DNA from: a virus
Length of the DNA stretch: 44,804 nucleotides
Strand: one strand, 5' to 3'
IMG/VR virus record: IMGVR_UViG_3300032118_000016
Location: 1-44,804 of that record
Part shown: positions 1-7,165 of the stretch, in pieces
How the letters are laid out: every line of letters begins with the position of its first letter
Position numbering within the stretch: the stretch's first letter is position 1
The notes under the pieces: generated by a model
Told to the model about the DNA's origin: nothing
The model's database searches: none
What the model saw: only the letters and a program-made list of their open reading frames with translations
Program-made: the position numbers and the translations under genes

Positions 1-1
1 T

Positions 2-1993
2 ATATTATTGACTTTAGGCACGACAACTAGTCTTGATACTCCGGCAATAATATTTAAATTAAATAATAGTGGATGGGGCGCTCCATCGAATGTTGATTTA
101 AATTCTTTGGGTGATAAATTTGTATTATGGAATGATACAACAACTAAAGGTGCTATAGGATTTTCAGATACTGCTATATGGTTTCAAAACACTCAAGATA
201 GTGCGCATAATCCAAAATTTGTTTGGTATGGTGGTAGCGGTGGGATTCCAGTTGAGCTTTTAAGATTGGGAGATGTTTTAGGGTTTGTATGGAATGAAAC
301 AGGAATAGATTTAGATGCTCGATTTGAAGGTGATACAGATGTTAATTTATTGGTATTAGATGCTGGATTAGATCAAGTTTGTATTGGTACTGCAACTCCT
401 ATCAGTGGAGCTAAGCTTACTATTCTAGGTACGCTTGGGGCTAGTACTCTAAATACAGCTAATGGCATAGTACAAACATCATCTACTGGATTATTTAGTA
501 CAAGCACTGCACTTCCAAATGGGACTACAGCTACAACTCAATCTGCACTAGATAATTCTACTAAATTAGCTACTACTGCTTATGTTGATGCTGCTGTTGG
601 TAGTGAGAATTTGTGGGATAGCGTAATAATTCCTGCTTATTATACTGTCGTAACTCCGCATACAGCTACAGATAGAATTCAAGTCCCAACTACAGGTGCC
701 GGTGGAGAAATACTTTATACAGATCTTAATGGAAATAAAACTATTGTAGGGAACGCGGCACTAATGTTTAGTGGTGCAGGAGTTATATTAGGAACTGCCG
801 CACCATATTTTAAAGCATTTGATACAGCGGGCGATACACATAGTGGGCTTGTATGGGGAGCAACTGGGGACGCAAGTGGATATATTTACCATACAAGTTA
901 TGTAGGCGCAGTAATATTAGATTTAGATGCTAAACCAGCTTCTGCTTCGTACGATTCATTAATTCGTTATGGCTACAATACGACAGCTTTACATAAACAA
1001 CATGCTTTTTATACTACTACTGGCGCAGTTCAATTTACAAATGATGCTGTTCTGATTACCGCCACTACTGCCCCATATCTATCCATATGTGCGACTGGGG
1101 CTGGAGCACAAGCGATATATTTAAGCCAAGTAGGAAGTACTGGGAATCTTTATTTCCAATCAGTAAGCACTGGTAATTCAATTTTATATATTGATGCCAA
1201 AGTAGCTGATGCCTCAGCAACATCGAGAATGTTATTTGGTTATAATTCTTCTCTTGCAACTTCTAGGACTTATGAATTTTACAATGGTTTATTAACTACA
1301 ATTTCAACTGGAGTTTCTGGTTCAGTATATGAATCATTACGGTTGAGCAATACTTGCGATGGCACGACTGGCACTGGACAATCATTAACTTTCTATCAGA
1401 CAGCGTCCAATGCGGTTTCTTATGCTGCCGGAGGAGTAAATGTACTTACTGAAGTAAGCTGGACAAGTACTGCTTCTACGCGTGATTCTAAAATGCTATT
1501 CCAAGTTAGTTTAAATGGAGCCGTTGGAACTGCATTAGCATTAGCTTCGAGTAAATATGCAACATTTGCCGGTGGTGTTAGTTCACAAGGTTTTAGAGCT
1601 GAAAGTAATGACCTCCCAACTACTGGTTCGGGATTGGAAATGCAATATGCTTCTAACTCTGGATATTTAGCTGCATATGATAGGACAAATTCGTTATTCA
1701 AGCCATTAAATTTACAAGGTTCTATAGTTTATATTAGTACAAGTGCTTGGAATAGTGATGAGTATTATTTTGATATAGAAAGATTTACTTCAACAAAGCG
1801 TGCTTCTATTGCTCAATCCAATAATGCATTGGGGGTAGAAACTTTAGCTTTAACACAAGCTGATGAAAGCGAAGGATTCATTAATTTTATTGGATCTGAT
1901 CGGGGATCGATGGGGGGTACTCTTTCTAATGGCTCAGTAAGAGTTGAGATGAATGGAATAATATGTAGAATTGCTTTATATCCTGATGCTTAA
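2..1993 (+). CDS. Tail fibre/appendage protein, C-terminal part (continues from 42585-44804 across the contig join)
   Basis: Open from the first base, so this is a 5'-partial gene of about 663 codons ending at TAA. It is Thr/Ser/Gly/Ala-rich with no catalytic motif, as expected for a trimeric phage fibre. The first 600 bases continue the repeat family at 43620-44804 in the same frame (LNTANGIVQTSSTG, FSTSTALPNGTTATTQS). A second internal repeat follows at about residues 255-330 and 345-420: APYFKAFDTAG to IRYGYN, and APYLSICATGAG to LFGYN. Because base 1 corresponds to 44534 in frame, the complete protein is probably 42585-44804 joined to this segment. The TTG at base 8 is not a real start. 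A structural role is inferred from composition and from the upstream fibre genes. Confidence 0.85.
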   Translation: MLLTLGTTTSLDTPAIIFKLNNSGWGAPSNVDLNSLGDKFVLWNDTTTKGAIGFSDTAIWFQNTQDSAHNPKFVWYGGSGGIPVELLRLGDVLGFVWNETGIDLDARFEGDTDVNLLVLDAGLDQVCIGTATPISGAKLTILGTLGASTLNTANGIVQTSSTGLFSTSTALPNGTTATTQSALDNSTKLATTAYVDAAVGSENLWDSVIIPAYYTVVTPHTATDRIQVPTTGAGGEILYTDLNGNKTIVGNAALMFSGAGVILGTAAPYFKAFDTAGDTHSGLVWGATGDASGYIYHTSYVGAVILDLDAKPASASYDSLIRYGYNTTALHKQHAFYTTTGAVQFTNDAVLITATTAPYLSICATGAGAQAIYLSQVGSTGNLYFQSVSTGNSILYIDAKVADASATSRMLFGYNSSLATSRTYEFYNGLLTTISTGVSGSVYESLRLSNTCDGTTGTGQSLTFYQTASNAVSYAAGGVNVLTEVSWTSTASTRDSKMLFQVSLNGAVGTALALASSKYATFAGGVSSQGFRAESNDLPTTGSGLEMQYASNSGYLAAYDRTNSLFKPLNLQGSIVYISTSAWNSDEYYFDIERFTSTKRASIAQSNNALGVETLALTQADESEGFINFIGSDRGSMGGTLSNGSVRVEMNGIICRIALYPDA

Positions 1994-2013
1994 TTATAAA
2001 ATATATTAGTTAA

Positions 2014-2042
2014 TTGATATAATTATGTAAGATCACTATAAT
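2014..2042 (+). promoter_or_regulatory. Sigma70-type promoter for the lysis/accessory operon
   Basis: TTGATA (2014-2019), a 17-nt spacer and a perfect TATAAT (2037-2042) lie 35 bases upstream of the first gene of the 2077-4257 cluster, directly after the fibre stop codon. It would start transcription near 2049. Many chance -10 hexamers occur in DNA this AT-rich, but the -35 match, exact spacing and position between two gene blocks support it. Confidence 0.6.
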
Positions 2043-2076
2043 TTAAAGATTATTAATATAATTATAAAGGTGAAAA

Positions 2077-2367
2077 ATGAAATTAAATTTTGATTTTCCT
2101 ATTAAAGATTTAAACGGACAAAATATTAAAGAAAATGGGCAAGAAGTACATTTTTATAAAATCTTAGGAATGTCGATTATGAGTCCTGAAATTAAAATTG
2201 GAGATGTTATAAAAAAATTTAATTTAGCTACTAAAATCTATAATGATAAAGAAGTTGATGTTGATGATGCTGATTTGCAAATTTTAAAAGAAATTGTAAA
2301 AACATCGAATGTATTTGTACCATTAGTACAAGCGCAATTGTTGATTTATTTAAATTCAATTAAATAA
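2077..2367 (+). CDS. Conserved phage protein of unknown function
   Basis: 96 residues, starting at an ATG with an AAAGGTG ribosome-binding site 6 bases upstream. Charged and soluble, with no signal peptide or membrane segment. The opening NFDFPIKDLNG, followed by an acidic middle (VDVDDADLQIL) and a hydrophobic C-terminus, resembles small proteins encoded between tail fibres and endolysins in other phages; the function is not known to me. First gene after the promoter at 2014-2042, so probably late and co-transcribed with the lysis genes. Confidence 0.75.
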   Translation: MKLNFDFPIKDLNGQNIKENGQEVHFYKILGMSIMSPEIKIGDVIKKFNLATKIYNDKEVDVDDADLQILKEIVKTSNVFVPLVQAQLLIYLNSIK

Positions 2368-2389
2368 ATAAAAAAATATTATATAAATT

Positions 2390-2728
2390 GTGAAACTATC
2401 TGATAAACAAAAAATATTTGCACTTAATGTTTCTAAGTTAATATCGTATATATTTAATAAAGGATATTCTTGTACACTAGGAGAAGCATGGCGTTCTCCT
2501 GAACAAGCTGAAATATATGCTAAAGAAGGTAAAGGCATAGTCAATAGTTTACATTGTAAAAGATTGGCTATTGATCTTAATTTGTTTGCCAAAGAAGGAG
2601 AATATTTAACTGATTCATGTCAATATAAATGGATAGGTGATGTATGGAAAACTCTTCATCCTGATAATCGATGGGGTGGTGATTTTCCTAATGCAGATGG
2701 AAATCATTTTGAAATGAATGATAAATAA
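2390..2728 (+). CDS. Endolysin, peptidase M15 family (VanY/L-Ala-D-Glu peptidase type)
   Basis: 112 residues, a usual length for single-domain M15 endolysins. The zinc site is visible: S-L-H55-C-K-R-L-A-I-D62 corresponds to the family's SxHxxGxAxD motif, and D103-G-N-H106-F-E to its DxxHFE motif (ligands H55, D62, H106). The family hydrolyses the peptide stems of peptidoglycan, so this should be the lytic enzyme. There is no signal peptide, so export needs a holin; membrane proteins and spanins follow at 3398-4257. The start is GTG with no clear Shine-Dalgarno sequence. In the active-site motif the usual glycine is arginine (K57-R58). Confidence 0.9.
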   Translation: MKLSDKQKIFALNVSKLISYIFNKGYSCTLGEAWRSPEQAEIYAKEGKGIVNSLHCKRLAIDLNLFAKEGEYLTDSCQYKWIGDVWKTLHPDNRWGGDFPNADGNHFEMNDK

Positions 2729-2730
2729 TT

Positions 2731-3072
2731 ATGCCTAAAAAAATAGAGTCTGATTTTTTTATAATGACTTGTAAGAATTTGGGTTTATTTGAATTTATTC
2801 CTGAATATAAGTTCCATCCTACAAGAAAATGGAGAATCGATTACGCAGATCCATTTATTAAACTTGGCGTTGAAATTCAGGGGGCAGTATGGACCATTGG
2901 TCGACATAATCGTCCAACAGGATATATTAAAGATATGGAGAAATTCAATGCAATGAATGAGCTAGGATGGCATTTATTACTCTATCAACCTAAAAAAATA
3001 GATTTTGATCAAATATTGAGAACATATAATAATTTAAAACATGGCATACAAAATGGAAAAACAAGTGAATAA
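2731..3072 (+). CDS. PD-(D/E)xK-fold endonuclease (Vsr/resolvase-like phage nuclease)
   Basis: 113 residues. The core reads FHPTRKWRIDYAD then LGVEIQGAVW, giving D37 and E48-x-Q50, the metal-binding arrangement of restriction-type nucleases. It continues with GRHNRPTGYIKDMEKFN, the signature of a common small phage nuclease that follows the endolysin in many genomes. Likely roles are trimming or resolving branched replication DNA or degrading host DNA; the exact substrate is not evident. Starts two bases after the endolysin stop. Confidence 0.8.
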   Translation: MPKKIESDFFIMTCKNLGLFEFIPEYKFHPTRKWRIDYADPFIKLGVEIQGAVWTIGRHNRPTGYIKDMEKFNAMNELGWHLLLYQPKKIDFDQILRTYNNLKHGIQNGKTSE

Positions 3073-3397
3073 AAATAATCATGTGGAAAATGAACCGTTT
3101 ATAAGTGGTAATATATCATTTAATCTTGAGACACAAGAAGGACAAGCTGCCATGCATGGCTATCTTCATTTGGCAGACATTATCCGTGCATTAGATGATA
3201 TTCATGATAAATGCCGTAAAATAATTAAATATGGTAGTGGAACCGAGCTTACATTTGATAAAAAAATAAATGAATACAAAACTAAGTCACTATCTACTAC
3301 CGATATGTTGGAATTTTCCGATGAGGTATTACTTAGGTTTGTTGAGAGTATTTATACTATTGTTAGTGATATAAACTTTTTATTAGGTGACGGCTAA
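3053..3397 (+). CDS. Hypothetical phage protein in the lysis cluster
   Basis: About 114 residues from the ATG at 3053; an in-frame ATG at 3041 would add four residues. Neither start has a clear ribosome-binding site, and the reading frame overlaps the end of the nuclease gene, so translation is probably coupled. The sequence (ISFNLETQEGQAAMHGYLH, then a mixed helical C-terminal half) has no signal peptide or membrane segment. I do not recognise a family. The stop abuts the next ATG at 3398. Confidence 0.7.
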   Translation: MEKQVNKNNHVENEPFISGNISFNLETQEGQAAMHGYLHLADIIRALDDIHDKCRKIIKYGSGTELTFDKKINEYKTKSLSTTDMLEFSDEVLLRFVESIYTIVSDINFLLGDG

Positions 3398-3634
3398 ATG
3401 ATTGAACAATATTTGTTAGATGATGCTGGTAAGCCAAGTTCTAAAAGATTATGTGGAATAGCATTGATAACTGTAGGATTGATAATGTCTATTGTTATGT
3501 TTTCATATAGTTTAATGCATGACGTAATAGACGATATAGCAGCTTTAAGTGTGATTGAATATTTGTTCGTTACTGGTGGAGCATTGCTTGGTATAAGCGT
3601 ATTTGAGAACTTTAAAATAGGAAAGAAAGAATGA
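3398..3634 (+). CDS. Two-TM membrane protein, holin candidate
   Basis: 78 residues with two hydrophobic helices, at about residues 20-38 (GIALITVGLIMSIVMFSYS) and 50-67 (VIEYLFVTGGALLGISVF), short charged ends and a lysine-rich tail. Size, topology and position just upstream of the spanin pair and downstream of a signal-less endolysin fit a class II holin. The start abuts the preceding stop and the stop overlaps the next ATG by four bases. Holins share little sequence, so the call rests on topology and context. Confidence 0.65.
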   Translation: MIEQYLLDDAGKPSSKRLCGIALITVGLIMSIVMFSYSLMHDVIDDIAALSVIEYLFVTGGALLGISVFENFKIGKKE

Positions 3635-3855
3635 TGGACTATATAATTAATCTTATTTTAGGCGCTGTGATTGGAACGATCGCAGGTTTATCTGTATATT
3701 TTTTTACCTTAAAAAAGGGCAAAGAAAAAGAAAGACAGAAATCCATGGATAATAGTGTAAAAGATACTATAGAGATTAAAAAAGATGAAGAAAAACGCCG
3801 TAATGATCCTATTGCTGTTATTAGGGACAGGTTGCGAAAATATACGCGTGATTGA
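3631..3855 (+). CDS. Rz: Rz-like inner-membrane spanin (i-spanin)
   Basis: 74 residues: an N-terminal transmembrane segment (residues 3-26, Gly-containing) followed by a highly charged Lys/Glu/Arg helix to the C-terminus (KKGKEKERQK, EIKKDEEKRR). This is the layout of i-spanins, which span the periplasm and pair with an outer-membrane lipoprotein to fuse the two membranes in the last step of lysis. The second spanin gene starts inside this one in another frame (3785). It is short for an Rz protein, so the call depends on the Rz1-like partner. Confidence 0.75.
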   Translation: MMDYIINLILGAVIGTIAGLSVYFFTLKKGKEKERQKSMDNSVKDTIEIKKDEEKRRNDPIAVIRDRLRKYTRD

Positions 3856-3985
3856 TAGTTATTGTTTGTGGGCTGGTCCTATAACTATTACTACATGGGA
3901 ATTAGATAATATAAGTAGTGATACCTTAAGGCAGATAGATAATAATAATCAAATTTATGAAAGTAAGTGTATAAATAATAAATGA
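3785..3985 (+). CDS. Rz1: Rz1-like outer-membrane lipoprotein spanin (o-spanin)
   Basis: 66 residues with a lipoprotein-type signal: MKKNA, a run of I/L residues, then LGTGC with Cys17 as the expected lipidated residue. The lipobox is slightly irregular (Gly at -3). The mature part contains CLWAGPITITTWELD and DTLRQIDNNNQIYESKC, like Rz1-type proteins that end with a second Cys. It overlaps the i-spanin gene by 71 bases in a different frame, an arrangement characteristic of Rz/Rz1 pairs. This implies a host with an outer membrane. Confidence 0.8.
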   Translation: MKKNAVMILLLLLGTGCENIRVIDSYCLWAGPITITTWELDNISSDTLRQIDNNNQIYESKCINNK

Positions 3986-4257
3986 AAGAATTGATAGAAA
4001 TCTTGGCAGGAATTGGAGCATTCATAATAGGTGTTGGGTGGGTAATTAATTATCTAAAAAAAATTAGAGAAGATTACGAAGAACTTAATAAATGTATGGA
4101 TCAGGAAATAAAAGCAATAAAAGAAGACAAGATAGATAGAAATGAACTAAAAGAATATATAGCATTAGTTGTTCAGCCTATCAAGGAAGCTATTGAAGAA
4201 ATAAAAAAGATGCTATATGACAAAGTTCTTGAGATTAAAGTTAGGCATGATAGCTAA
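3982..4257 (+). CDS. Single-TM coiled-coil membrane protein (possible holin partner)
   Basis: 91 residues: an N-terminal hydrophobic helix (ILAGIGAFIIGVGWVINYL) followed by a long charged, heptad-like helix (KKIREDYEEL to MLYDKVLEIK). It overlaps the Rz1 stop by four bases, so it is part of the lysis cassette. The topology is like small phage membrane proteins of the haemolysin XhlA or antiholin kind, but I cannot assign it. Last + strand gene of the block; it converges on a minus-strand frame. Confidence 0.7.
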   Translation: MKELIEILAGIGAFIIGVGWVINYLKKIREDYEELNKCMDQEIKAIKEDKIDRNELKEYIALVVQPIKEAIEEIKKMLYDKVLEIKVRHDS

Positions 4258-4459
4258 CTTTATTATCTAACTTAATTTTATGTTCATCGCCGTTACTGTG
4301 TTCGTTCGAACTCTCACTTGATTTATTTGGAAAACAAATATTCGTCGTTTTATCCTTTTCACTATCAGTTTCTATGTCTTCACTTCTGGAACAATCCGGC
4401 CTATATGGGAACTTCCCAAAGAATGCTGTGATATCTATGAATTTTTTATTTTTAATCAT
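4241..4459 (-). CDS. Small disordered hypothetical protein (uncertain)
   Basis: 72 residues, rich in Ser, Glu, Asp, Asn and Lys after a short folded-looking start (FIDITAFFGKFPYRPDCSR). It fills the gap between the + lysis genes and the outer-membrane-protein gene and overlaps the convergent gene by 17 bases. No ribosome-binding site is visible: the ATG follows a T-rich run from the terminator at 4468-4540. The composition looks coding-like but the initiation signal is poor. Confidence 0.4.
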   Translation of the reverse strand: MIKNKKFIDITAFFGKFPYRPDCSRSEDIETDSEKDKTTNICFPNKSSESSNEHSNGDEHKIKLDNKVSYHA

Positions 4460-4467
4460 ATTATTTT

Positions 4468-4540
4468 AAAAAAAAATAACGCAGAATCATTTCTGTTTAT
4501 ACCATGAGAGTAATATATTCGAGGGTTGAATCTGCGTTAT
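4468..4540 (-). terminator. Rho-independent terminator of the outer-membrane-protein gene
   Basis: Arms at 4527-4540 and 4476-4489 pair over 14 positions with one mismatch (ATAACGCAGATTCA against TGATTCTGCGTTAT). On the minus strand they are followed by nine T residues (A-run at 4468-4476). The 37-base loop is longer than usual. It lies just downstream of the stop at 4546. Confidence 0.75.
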
Positions 4541-4545
4541 ATTCA

Positions 4546-5160
4546 TTATATTTTATAAGTTATACTTAATGCACAGAAATCAAACTGTGGTTTAAAGTTG
4601 CCATCAATCAAATCAGATGCTGAATTCTTTTGACCATTATATCTAGTCCAAGATATGTCAGCGCTTATATTTTCTGAAATATCATAACCAAGTCCAACAC
4701 CATATACTATATTAAAGCTTTTGTTATCTTGTTTACTTACTTCATATGACAAAGAATTAGCCTTGTCTTTTACGTTAATATAAGCTAAGCCAGCTTTGCC
4801 ATAAATATAAAATTTATCGCCCATATAAAACGATCCCTTACCAACTAAATCAGCTACTTGTTCTTTAATTTTAAAATTGGCTATTTCTTTGCTTTGATAT
4901 CCTATATCACGAACCATTAAGTTTGTGGTCATAAGATAACCTGCTTCTACTGCGAAATATTTATTAAAATCATATCCAACAAATAATCTACCTGCTAATT
5001 GATTATTATTTTCTTTTAATACCTGAAATGTAGATACATAATTGTTTGAGGCATCTAAGCCATTGAGCATTATACCTGCCTGAATTCCAGTATAGAATCC
5101 ATCATGAGCAAGTGCCGATGTTGATATTAAACTTAGAACTGCAAATACAAGTTTTTTCAT
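4546..5160 (-). CDS. Outer-membrane beta-barrel protein (OmpA/OmpX/Lom-like) cargo gene
   Basis: 204 residues. A Sec signal peptide (MKKLVFAVLSLISTSALA) with a cleavage site before HDG is followed by DGFYTGIQAG and alternating hydrophobic strands typical of an eight-stranded barrel (LAGRLFVGYDF, FAVEAGYLM, FYIYGKAGLAYI, IVYGVGLGYDI, ISADISWTRY). The last residue is Ile after SITYK, not the usual aromatic. The gene has its own extended -10 promoter (5194-5202), a good AAGGTGATAAG ribosome-binding site and its own terminator: the make-up of a 'moron' added to a phage genome. Lambda Lom-type proteins alter the lysogen's surface; a role in superinfection exclusion, adhesion or serum resistance is inference. 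Confidence 0.85.
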   Translation of the reverse strand: MKKLVFAVLSLISTSALAHDGFYTGIQAGIMLNGLDASNNYVSTFQVLKENNNQLAGRLFVGYDFNKYFAVEAGYLMTTNLMVRDIGYQSKEIANFKIKEQVADLVGKGSFYMGDKFYIYGKAGLAYINVKDKANSLSYEVSKQDNKSFNIVYGVGLGYDISENISADISWTRYNGQKNSASDLIDGNFKPQFDFCALSITYKI

Positions 5161-5193
5161 CTTATCACCTTTGATTTTATTATTAAAATTTGC

Positions 5194-5202
5194 ATTATAT
5201 CA
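5194..5202 (-). promoter_or_regulatory. Extended -10 promoter for the outer-membrane-protein gene
   Basis: On the minus strand the bases read TGATATAATG, a perfect TGnTATAAT extended -10 element, 34 bases upstream of the ATG at 5160. There is no good -35 hexamer at 16-18 bases, which extended -10 promoters tolerate. Together with the terminator at 4468-4540 it makes the gene an independent transcription unit. Confidence 0.55.
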
Positions 5203-5254
5203 TGAAACTTATTAAATTCATTCTCCTGTAAAAATTAGTCTAATTTTGTACAAA

Positions 5255-5440
5255 TTAAAATAGTTTACGAGCCATTGAAGTTTTTCCAAAAGGATCTCCC
5301 TCTTCTGCTTGTTGATGTGCTTTTTCAGCTTTTCTTTTATTAATAGCATCACGAAGAATTTGTTTCTGATCGAAAATTTCCGCTACTTTCTTTTTCGTGG
5401 CTTCATCTTGTTTTTCATACCAAAATTGATTTTTATGCAT
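5255..5440 (-). CDS. Small charged helical phage protein
   Basis: 61 residues, strongly charged and helical (KKKVAEIFDQKQILRDAINKR), ending DPFGKTSMARKLF. A GAGG ribosome-binding site lies 9 bases before the ATG. No recognised domain. It is the last of a run of tightly spaced minus-strand genes reaching back to SSB. Confidence 0.65.
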   Translation of the reverse strand: MHKNQFWYEKQDEATKKKVAEIFDQKQILRDAINKRKAEKAHQQAEEGDPFGKTSMARKLF

Positions 5441-5490
5441 AGTATAACCTCATTTATATTTATAATTTTTTATCGTTATTCATTTTATTA

Positions 5491-5697
5491 TTATCTATTT
5501 TCTTTAGTTATTGGTTGTATGCATTTAGGACAGTAATGCCTAAATCTTTGAAATTCAAATTTAGTTTGCCATCCCATTTCTTTTATTTTTTTAGATGCAT
5601 TTTTAAGATTATCGGTATATAGGCCAAGATCATTTATTGTTATATGATCACTACAATTATCACATATAAAAGTAAAACTAGTATTAAATGCTGTCAT
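5491..5697 (-). CDS. Small zinc-ribbon protein
   Basis: 68 residues with two CxxC knuckles, C12-D-N-C15 near the N-terminus and C58-P-K-C61 near the C-terminus, the four-cysteine pattern of a zinc ribbon. The ATG overlaps the upstream stop (ATGA), so translation is coupled to the membrane protein at 5694. Specific function unknown; small zinc ribbons are common in phage early operons. Confidence 0.7.
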   Translation of the reverse strand: MTAFNTSFTFICDNCSDHITINDLGLYTDNLKNASKKIKEMGWQTKFEFQRFRHYCPKCIQPITKENR

Positions 5698-5921
5698 AGA
5701 TTTCTCATTTTATTTTTTTTTCCCAAATAATCAATTATTATAAAATAAATGAAAACAATTAACATAGAGAGGGCAAATACAATGGCTGAACAAAACAATA
5801 ATATTAGTGGAATAGTTAATACTATTATCCAACCAATGGTAATTATATCCATTAATTTAAAAATTATAAAAAGAAAATAGATTATTATTCCGAATGCTAT
5901 AAGTATATTATTTGTTTTCAT
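5694..5921 (-). CDS. Small integral membrane protein
   Basis: 75 residues, nearly all hydrophobic with two to three transmembrane segments (ILIAFGIIIYFLFIIF, IITIGWIIVLTIPLILLF, IVFALSMLIVFIYFIIIDYL) and a basic C-terminus. It overlaps both neighbours (four and 14 bases), typical of a compact early operon. No family recognised; early phage membrane peptides often act on the host envelope or block superinfection, but nothing here decides that. Confidence 0.65.
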   Translation of the reverse strand: MKTNNILIAFGIIIYFLFIIFKLMDIITIGWIIVLTIPLILLFCSAIVFALSMLIVFIYFIIIDYLGKKNKMRNL

Positions 5922-6090
5922 TTTTTATTAAATAAGAAGCTGGGGTTGATTCAATGAAATCCTTAAGTGGTAAAAAATGATTGAATATATTTCTAGATAT
6001 TTCATCGATTTGATTAGTAATATCATTTTTAAATATTACATGCTCTTTATTTTTTTCATTAATATGAATAATTCTAAGTTCAATTTTCAT
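5908..6090 (-). CDS. Small hypothetical protein
   Basis: 60 residues, mixed charged (MKIELRIIHINEKNKEHVIFK). A GGAGAC ribosome-binding site precedes the ATG, which directly abuts the stop of the gene at 6091. It overlaps the next gene by 14 bases. Not recognised. Confidence 0.6.
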   Translation of the reverse strand: MKIELRIIHINEKNKEHVIFKNDITNQIDEISRNIFNHFLPLKDFIESTPASYLIKNENK

Positions 6091-6303
6091 TTATTTTGTC
6101 TCCTCTTCATCTTTAATATTTTTCCATTGATTACAGAAAAAATTTGGTTGAGTATAGATATAAGCCTTATAATAATCCGTTATTATAAAATCATTATCTG
6201 TAAGAAATTTGCATTGATATAATTTTTTTTTAATTCCCACAAAATCCCTTTCGCCTCTTAACCAATATTTGCAATTTTTACAATTATTTTTTTTGGCATT
6301 CAT
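6091..6303 (-). CDS. Small cysteine-rich (zinc-binding) protein
   Basis: 70 residues with C8-K-N-C11, C31 and C57 in the arrangement CKNCKYW, YQCKFL, FFCNQW, a four-Cys set that could hold one zinc. Proteins opening 'CxxCxYW' are common in phage and bacterial genomes and are mostly uncharacterised. Lies five bases after SSB; no strong ribosome-binding site is seen. Confidence 0.65.
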   Translation of the reverse strand: MNAKKNNCKNCKYWLRGERDFVGIKKKLYQCKFLTDNDFIITDYYKAYIYTQPNFFCNQWKNIKDEEETK

Positions 6304-6308
6304 TTTTA

Positions 6309-6659
6309 TTAAAATGGAATATCTGATTGAACGGAATAATTATTATCTTTTGTATTTTCTTTTTCTTTAGGAAATACTTTAAAAATATTAGATGCCCATA
6401 TTGACATAGGATTGTATGTTTTCCCGTCTTTTTCAAAAGGTTTGCCACTTAATGCGCCATAAATAATTACTATATCTCCAACCACAAATTTAAATCCAGT
6501 TTCTGGAATGAATTTGTTTATCTTAAATACATGTACTACTTCTTTACCTTTGTATTCACTTAGTTGAGTTAAATAAAATGTTATAAATCTCGTATCATCT
6601 TTTAGTGGATCGATTTTAGTTATTGTACCGTGTAGTTTTACTTCGTTTATCATTGACAT
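6309..6659 (-). CDS. ssb: Single-stranded DNA-binding protein (SSB-like OB fold)
   Basis: 116 residues. An OB-fold pattern (INEVKLHGTITKID, FITFYLTQLSEY, VGDIVIIYGALSG, NPMSIWASNIFKVFP) is followed by a polar linker and the acidic, Phe-ending tip SDIPF, the partner-binding tail of bacterial SSBs. It binds ssDNA during replication and recombination. AAGGTG lies about 9 bases upstream of the chosen ATG. It is downstream of the recombination-type gene at 8955, with the seven-cassette array between them. Confidence 0.85.
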   Translation of the reverse strand: MSMINEVKLHGTITKIDPLKDDTRFITFYLTQLSEYKGKEVVHVFKINKFIPETGFKFVVGDIVIIYGALSGKPFEKDGKTYNPMSIWASNIFKVFPKEKENTKDNNYSVQSDIPF

Positions 6660-6687
6660 ATTTTTTTCACCTTTATTTTAAATTTTT

Positions 6688-6855
6688 TTATAATATAATT
6701 ATTTTATCCATCTCTTTAATAAGACTTAGACCTAGACCAAGATCTAGACCCATACATAGACCTAGACCTACACCTAGACCTAGATACAGTCCTAAACCTA
6801 GACCTAGACATAGTCGCAGACAAGGACTTAGAGTTACCAACAGATTTTCTTCCAC
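6688..6855 (-). CDS. Cassette 1 (last in transcription order): possible Gly-Leu dipeptide-repeat protein
   Basis: Gly/Leu-frame reading from a GTG inside GTGGAAGA, about 55 residues ending KEMDKIIIL. This cassette has no ATG in that frame. The competing frame, 6716-6880, starts at ATG with an AGAG element seven bases upstream and reads MNKLIINYCGRKSVGNSKS followed by RS/SR dipeptides, ending SKSY. It is the shortest array and the one most disturbed from the hexamer (TATGT, ACTGTA). Coding status unproven in either frame. Confidence 0.3.
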   Translation of the reverse strand: MEENLLVTLSPCLRLCLGLGLGLYLGLGVGLGLCMGLDLGLGLSLIKEMDKIIIL

Positions 6856-6882
6856 AATAATTAATAATTAACTTATTCATAA

Positions 6883-7113
6883 TTAATCTCTAATAAGGTT
6901 TAGATCTAGATCTAGTCCAAGACCAAGGCCAAGGCCTAGACCAACACCCAGGTCTAGAAAAAGACCAATACCAAGGCCAAGACCCAGACCAACACCAAGA
7001 CCCAGGTCTAGACCAACGCCTAGACCTAGACCAAGACATAGTCCACGACCAAGACCAAGGCCCAGACCAAGACAAAGACCAAAGCCTAGAACTAGATTTA
7101 GACCTAGATCCAT
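6883..7113 (-). CDS. Cassette 2: possible Gly-Leu dipeptide-repeat protein
   Basis: 76 residues from ATG GAT CTA GGT, with a GGAAGG ribosome-binding site ten bases upstream. Leu or another aliphatic residue occupies nearly every second position (GLGLGLGR, DLGLGVGLGLG) and the frame ends LNLIRD before TAA. The competing frame, 6890-7156, reads MNKLIINYCGRQIINGSRS then SWSxSW-type dipeptides and ends SKPY. This is the longest cassette. The strict Leu alternation with free third bases favours the Gly-Leu frame in the repeat part. Confidence 0.4.
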   Translation of the reverse strand: MDLGLNLVLGFGLCLGLGLGLGRGLCLGLGLGVGLDLGLGVGLGLGLGIGLFLDLGVGLGLGLGLGLDLDLNLIRD

Positions 7114-7165
7114 TGATAATTTGCCTTCCACAATAATTAATAATTAGTTTATTCATTTTTTTATT

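Noticed and set aside
6623-6871. Plus-strand open frame with Arg-Pro repeats across cassette 1
   Set aside because: The AGACCN hexamer keeps this frame open by itself; it starts in AT-rich sequence with no ribosome-binding site and is not maintained through all cassettes (CTAGAC supplies TAG in the neighbouring frame).
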